Shown: positions 20,825 to 20,869 of the stretch, piece after piece | Position numbering within the stretch: position 1 is the stretch's first letter | Layout of the letters: each line of letters begins with the position of its first letter | DNA from: JALZAI01 sp038212215 | Lineage (GTDB): Bacteria; Actinomycetota; Actinomycetes; Mycobacteriales; Jatrophihabitantaceae | NCBI GenBank assembly: GCA_038212215.1 | Contig: JBBQUT010000052.1 | Span: 1 to 20,869, forward strand | DNA: 20,869 nt | Direction of reading: 5' to 3' | Notes under the pieces: model-generated | The model's database searches: none | What the model was told of the DNA's origin: nothing | Seen by the model: the letters and a program-made list of their open reading frames with translations, nothing else | Translations under genes and position numbers: made by a program

Positions 20825-20869
20825 GGTTGTTCCTTGTCTGTGGTGGTGGACGTGGCGGTCTGCGGCGGG
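20821..20869 (-). CDS. Possible end of an upstream gene (ArsR-type by context)
   Basis: On the minus strand the frame entering from the window edge ends at TGA 20823-20821, overlapping the SRPBCC ATG as ATGA; its last residues are TSTTTDKEQP. AHSA1-type genes commonly follow an ArsR-family repressor in this arrangement, but 15 residues of a polar tail do not prove it. Confidence 0.3.
   Translation of the reverse strand, partial: PPQTATSTTTDKEQP

Overview
The window looks like chromosomal DNA of a high-GC actinobacterium. The signs are strong G/C at third codon positions, frequent GTG and TTG starts, 4-bp stop/start overlaps, an apparently leaderless marR gene, a predicted F420-dependent oxidoreductase, an EthA-like Baeyer-Villiger monooxygenase and an SERSERTN-type palindromic repeat. 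A frankial or Jatrophihabitans-like relative is a guess from protein style; no marker gene here fixes the taxonomy.

Layout. 1-5.2 kb is loosely packed and eroded: the start of a Tat-exported protein (minus), a DUF6458-like membrane protein, a secreted Asp-box (sialidase-like) protein, a small secreted TPR protein and an orphan NarL/LuxR response regulator. The Asp-box gene carries two compensating 1-nt indels in its 5' end and the regulator a 1-nt deletion in its HTH. 5.2-6.5 kb holds a prepilin peptidase (minus), a short conserved ORF and tRNA-Met(CAU) (minus). 6.6-9.5 kb is an efflux module: an ABC exporter divergent from a MarR regulator across a palindromic operator, followed by a small acidic protein and a PPOX/F420 oxidoreductase.

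9.5-13.1 kb is a tight minus-strand operon: acyl-CoA dehydrogenase-like protein, PIG-L deacetylase fused to a methyltransferase, GT2 glycosyltransferase, and a stand-alone LigD-type 3'-phosphoesterase. The first three genes are joined by 4-bp overlaps. This is the best candidate for an undescribed pathway, since the activities together suggest building or tailoring a glycosylated small molecule or lipid. 13.3-19.0 kb is a second minus-strand series: thioesterase, quinone-reductase-like MDR protein (premature TAG near its C-terminus), GH3 beta-glucosidase and an EthA-like monooxygenase overlapping it by 4 bp.

19.3-20.9 kb is a toxin-antitoxin patch: an intact Phd/VapB-VapC pair (minus) back to back with the last 38 codons of a YefM-type antitoxin and a full-length YoeB-type toxin whose usual catalytic His83 is Arg. 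The window ends in an SRPBCC (AHSA1-like) gene cut off after about 32 recognisable residues. Several genes are broken or chimeric. Single-base indels could be consensus errors of a long-read assembly; the YefM and SRPBCC truncations cannot be explained that way.
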